A stretch of 7,306 nt of DNA, from NCBI GenBank assembly GCA_003136795.1, contig PLDP01000242.1, forward strand, positions 1,269 through 8,574. The letters are read 5' to 3'. The DNA is from Actinomycetota bacterium (GTDB lineage Bacteria; Actinomycetota; Thermoleophilia; Gaiellales; Gaiellaceae). The notes below the pieces were generated by a model. That model saw nothing but the letters and a program-made list of their open reading frames with translations, did not search any database and was not told where the DNA came from. Of this stretch, positions 5,592 through 7,306 are shown in pieces. A program made the translations under genes and the position numbers. Position 1 is the first letter of the stretch. Every line of letters starts with the position of its first letter.

Positions 5592-5606
5592 CTCCCCGGC
5601 TATACT
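5576..5606 (+). promoter_or_regulatory. Likely promoter of the CNNM/CBS gene
   Basis: A good -10, TATACT (5601-5606), is preceded by TTGTTC (5576-5581) with a long 19-base spacer. The -35 lies inside the LexA box. It would give a leader of about 60 bases before GTG 5676. The -10 is convincing; the -35 is not. Confidence 0.45.
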
Positions 5607-5675
5607 CCGCTCACTGATTCGCGTGGACGACGATCTGCCGCCCAGTACGCGCGCGCCTGCGGGGCGCCTGGTTTC

Positions 5676-6995
5676 GTGACCTTCCTCCTGCAGATGCTGG
5701 CCCTGCTCGGGCTGGTGTTCCTGAACGCGTTCTTCGTGGCGGCTGAATATGGCTTGGTCACCTCGCGGCGCACGCGGATCATGGAGCTCGAGCACGAGGG
5801 CAACCGCCGGGCGCGTGCCGTCCTGCGGATCACCGGCAACCCGCCGCGCTTCATCTCGGCGATGCAGCTCGGGGTGACGATCTCGTCGCTCGCGATCGGC
5901 GCTCTCGGCGAGCAGGTGCTCGCGCACCATCTCGACTCGGTGATGGCTTCGATCCTCGCGGTGATCGTGGCGCTGCTGATCGTCACCTACCTGCACGTGG
6001 TGATCGGCGAGCTCGTGCCGAAGGGAATCGCGCTCGGCCATCCCGAACGGACCGCGCTCGCGCTCTCGACGCCGGTGCACTTGTTCTTCCTCGTCTTCCG
6101 CCCGTTGATCTGGGTGCTGCAGGAGTCGACGACGCTGATCCTGCGCGCGCTCGGGCTGGAGCCGCCGGGCGCCGAGCACCAGGCGCACTCGGAGGCCGAG
6201 CTGCGCATGCTCCTCAGCTCGTCGGCCGAGCAGGGCGAGATCGAGCACGAAGAGCAGGAGATGCTCTACAAGGTCTTCGACTTCGCCGACAAGGAAGTCT
6301 CGGACGTGATGGTGCCCCGGCCGGAAGTGGTCGCGATCTCGATCGCGCTCCCGGCCGAAGAGGCGCTCAAGGCGGTGCTCGAGTCGCCCTATACGCGCTA
6401 TCCCGTCTACCGCGAAACACTCGACGACATCGTCGGCGTGCTGCACATCCGCAACCTGATCGAGGCGATGCACGATCGCGGGATCAGTCTGGTCGACGTC
6501 GAGTCACTGGTGCGGCCGGCGTACATGGTCCCGGAGACGAAGGACCTGGGCGCGCTCCTCACCGAGTTCCGCCGCACGAACCAGCACCTCGCGGTCGTGA
6601 TCGACGAGTACGGCTCGATGGAGGGCATCGTCACGCTCGAGGATCTCCTGGAAGAGATCGTCGGCGAGATCGAGGACGAGTTCGACCTGCCCGACGAGAC
6701 CGTGGAGCGCATCGACGACGACACGATCCGCATCGATGGGACGTTCCCGATCGACGACTTCAACGAGCGCTTCCACTGCGCCCTGCCGGAGGAGGACTAC
6801 CACACGATCGCGGGCTTCGTCTTCGGCGAGCTCGGCCGCGCGGCGGAGCCGGGCGACGAGGTGTCGCACGACGGGCTGCGCTTTCAGGTCGACTCGGTCG
6901 AGGGCCAGCGCATCGACCGCTTGACGGTGACGTTCCAGCCGTGGCACCAGCGCGAGAAGCCCGCGGAGGGCGACGAGCAAGACGCGGACGCCTGA
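5676..6995 (+). CDS. CNNM/CorC (HlyC) family membrane protein with CBS domains
   Basis: A 439-residue inner-membrane protein of the DUF21-CBS-CorC_HlyC architecture. The CNNM/DUF21 part (about 1-165) has hydrophobic helices around 4-24, 60-80, 88-112 and 131-158, with family signatures FFVAAEYGLVTSRRTRI, MQLGVTISSLAIG and VIGELVPKGIAL. Two CBS motifs follow: VMVPRPEVVAI onward (about 209-265) and about 276-330, ending in YGSMEGIVTLEDLLEEIVGEI. A C-terminal CorC_HlyC domain (about 343-420) has IDGTFPIDDFNERF and YHTIAGFVFGELGR. Family members are linked to magnesium or cobalt export or resistance and bind adenine nucleotides in the CBS pair; the older hemolysin name is not a functional guide. 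All domains and usual length are present. GTG 5676 begins directly at the first membrane helix, but the upstream GGGG is a weak, distant Shine-Dalgarno. It is transcribed divergently from the radical SAM operon. Confidence 0.93.
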   Translation: MTFLLQMLALLGLVFLNAFFVAAEYGLVTSRRTRIMELEHEGNRRARAVLRITGNPPRFISAMQLGVTISSLAIGALGEQVLAHHLDSVMASILAVIVALLIVTYLHVVIGELVPKGIALGHPERTALALSTPVHLFFLVFRPLIWVLQESTTLILRALGLEPPGAEHQAHSEAELRMLLSSSAEQGEIEHEEQEMLYKVFDFADKEVSDVMVPRPEVVAISIALPAEEALKAVLESPYTRYPVYRETLDDIVGVLHIRNLIEAMHDRGISLVDVESLVRPAYMVPETKDLGALLTEFRRTNQHLAVVIDEYGSMEGIVTLEDLLEEIVGEIEDEFDLPDETVERIDDDTIRIDGTFPIDDFNERFHCALPEEDYHTIAGFVFGELGRAAEPGDEVSHDGLRFQVDSVEGQRIDRLTVTFQPWHQREKPAEGDEQDADA

Positions 6996-7093
6996 GCGCG
7001 CGACGCCGGTGTCGTCCTTCGGCGAAGCCATCTCCCAGCGCAACCCCCTGCTCGACGCAGAGCCGGCATCCCACCGGAGTGGCCGCGCTTCTC

Positions 7094-7110
7094 TCGGTGC
7101 CAGGCACCGA
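7094..7110. repeat. Small palindrome with GGTGCCAGGCACC core
   Basis: TCGGTGCC (7094-7101) and GGCACCGA (7103-7110) are perfect complements around a single A. The 13-base core is the same as the centre of the larger palindrome at 7190-7226 read on the other strand, so the two are likely related repeats rather than chance. Confidence 0.65.
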
Positions 7111-7189
7111 CGGGCGACTGTGCCCGCTGTTCAAGTCTGAGCCACGCAAGGCCAAAAGGGAACCGATGTGGACGCATCGTCACGCTATT

Positions 7190-7226
7190 GGCACTCCGGT
7201 GGGTGCCTGGCACCCACCGGAGTGCC
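7190..7226. repeat. Perfect 37-base palindrome, probable terminator of the leftward gene
   Basis: Arms GGCACTCCGGTGGGTGCC (7190-7207) and its exact complement (7209-7226) flank a single T at 7208, giving 18 perfect pairs. It lies about 20 bases past the stop of the minus-strand gene at the window's right end. The position suits a terminator, but there is no T tract on either strand. In single-stranded form the tip pairs would open into a small loop. Confidence 0.8.
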
Positions 7227-7246
7227 GGCTGCGCCCGGCGGCTCTC

Positions 7247-7306
7247 CTAGCCCCAGGCTGGCTCGGTCATCGGGCGCAACGCGGTCTCGAGCATCCGGAA
7301 GTGGCG
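7247..7306 (-). CDS. C-terminal end of an unidentified gene (partial)
   Basis: Nineteen residues (RHFRMLETALRPMTEPAWG) followed by TAG (7249-7247) are open to the right edge on the minus strand. The composition is protein-like, and the palindrome just past the stop suits a gene end. The fragment is too short to assign a family. It would be convergent with the CNNM/CBS gene. Confidence 0.5.
   Translation of the reverse strand, partial: RHFRMLETALRPMTEPAWG

Larger units (their letters stand above)
6996..7246. other. Convergent intergenic region
   Basis: These 251 bases lie between the CNNM/CBS stop and the probable minus-strand gene end. Reading frames here look like extensions of shadows, with no conserved protein features. 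The only structure seen is the two GGTGCCAGGCACC-type palindromes listed separately and a copied 12-base segment (CCCACCGGAGTG at 7070-7081 and 7213-7224). No obvious hairpin terminator lies directly after the CBS gene. Confidence 0.6.

Noticed and set aside
5557..5592. Radical SAM start at GTG 5592
   Set aside because: It would place the promoter -10 and the LexA box inside the coding region, and the extra 12 residues are not family-like.
4271..6473. Long minus-strand frames of 434 and 407 residues
   Set aside because: They are out-of-frame over the radical SAM, regulator and CNNM/CBS genes, with biased Arg-rich composition and no domain features of their own.

Overview
The window is 7.3 kb of GC-rich, densely coding DNA with frequent GTG/TTG starts. 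It most likely comes from an actinobacterium, perhaps a deep-branching Thermoleophilia-like lineage. The supports are a 7Fe FdxA-type ferredoxin, a lysine/alanine-rich histone H1-like protein, an Rv2578c-type radical SAM protein, a NarL/DesK-type two-component pair and a Gram-positive-type LexA box. The lineage is an inference from gene content and style, not from a marker gene.

Left third, plus strand. The window opens inside a 7Fe ferredoxin gene (1-288). After a roughly 200-base leader comes a histone H1-like gene (485-1240) with a strong Shine-Dalgarno and a hexapeptide (KKTTAR) tandem repeat. It is closed by a near-perfect GC hairpin terminator (1244-1289). A tightly coupled pair follows: a VOC/glyoxalase-fold protein (1340-2002) and a compact FAD-binding dehydrogenase (2002-3081), whose stop and start share one base.

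Middle, minus strand. Two sibling hairpins (3080-3113 and 3140-3169) with the same arm sequence lie between convergent genes, each touching a stop codon. Then, in transcriptional order from 5556 down to 3170, comes a probable four-gene operon: radical SAM SplB/Rv2578c-like protein, LuxR-type response regulator, a histidine-kinase-like protein with a degenerate ATP-binding domain, and a 63-residue unknown protein. The gene gaps are 12, 12 and 11 bases. The operon promoter (TGGACA, 17 bases, TATCAT) carries a perfect LexA/SOS-box match in its spacer and puts the predicted transcript start at the ATG. This is the most interesting part of the window: an apparently DNA-damage-controlled operon that joins a radical SAM protein to a two-component system whose kinase looks unable to bind ATP.

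Right third, plus strand. A CNNM/CorC-type membrane protein with CBS domains (5676-6995) is transcribed divergently from the radical SAM gene, and its likely promoter overlaps the same LexA box. The final 300 bases hold a probable convergent gene end on the minus strand (7247-7306) and a perfect 37-base palindrome plus a smaller relative with the same core. No tRNA, rRNA, CRISPR array, insertion sequence or transposase was seen.
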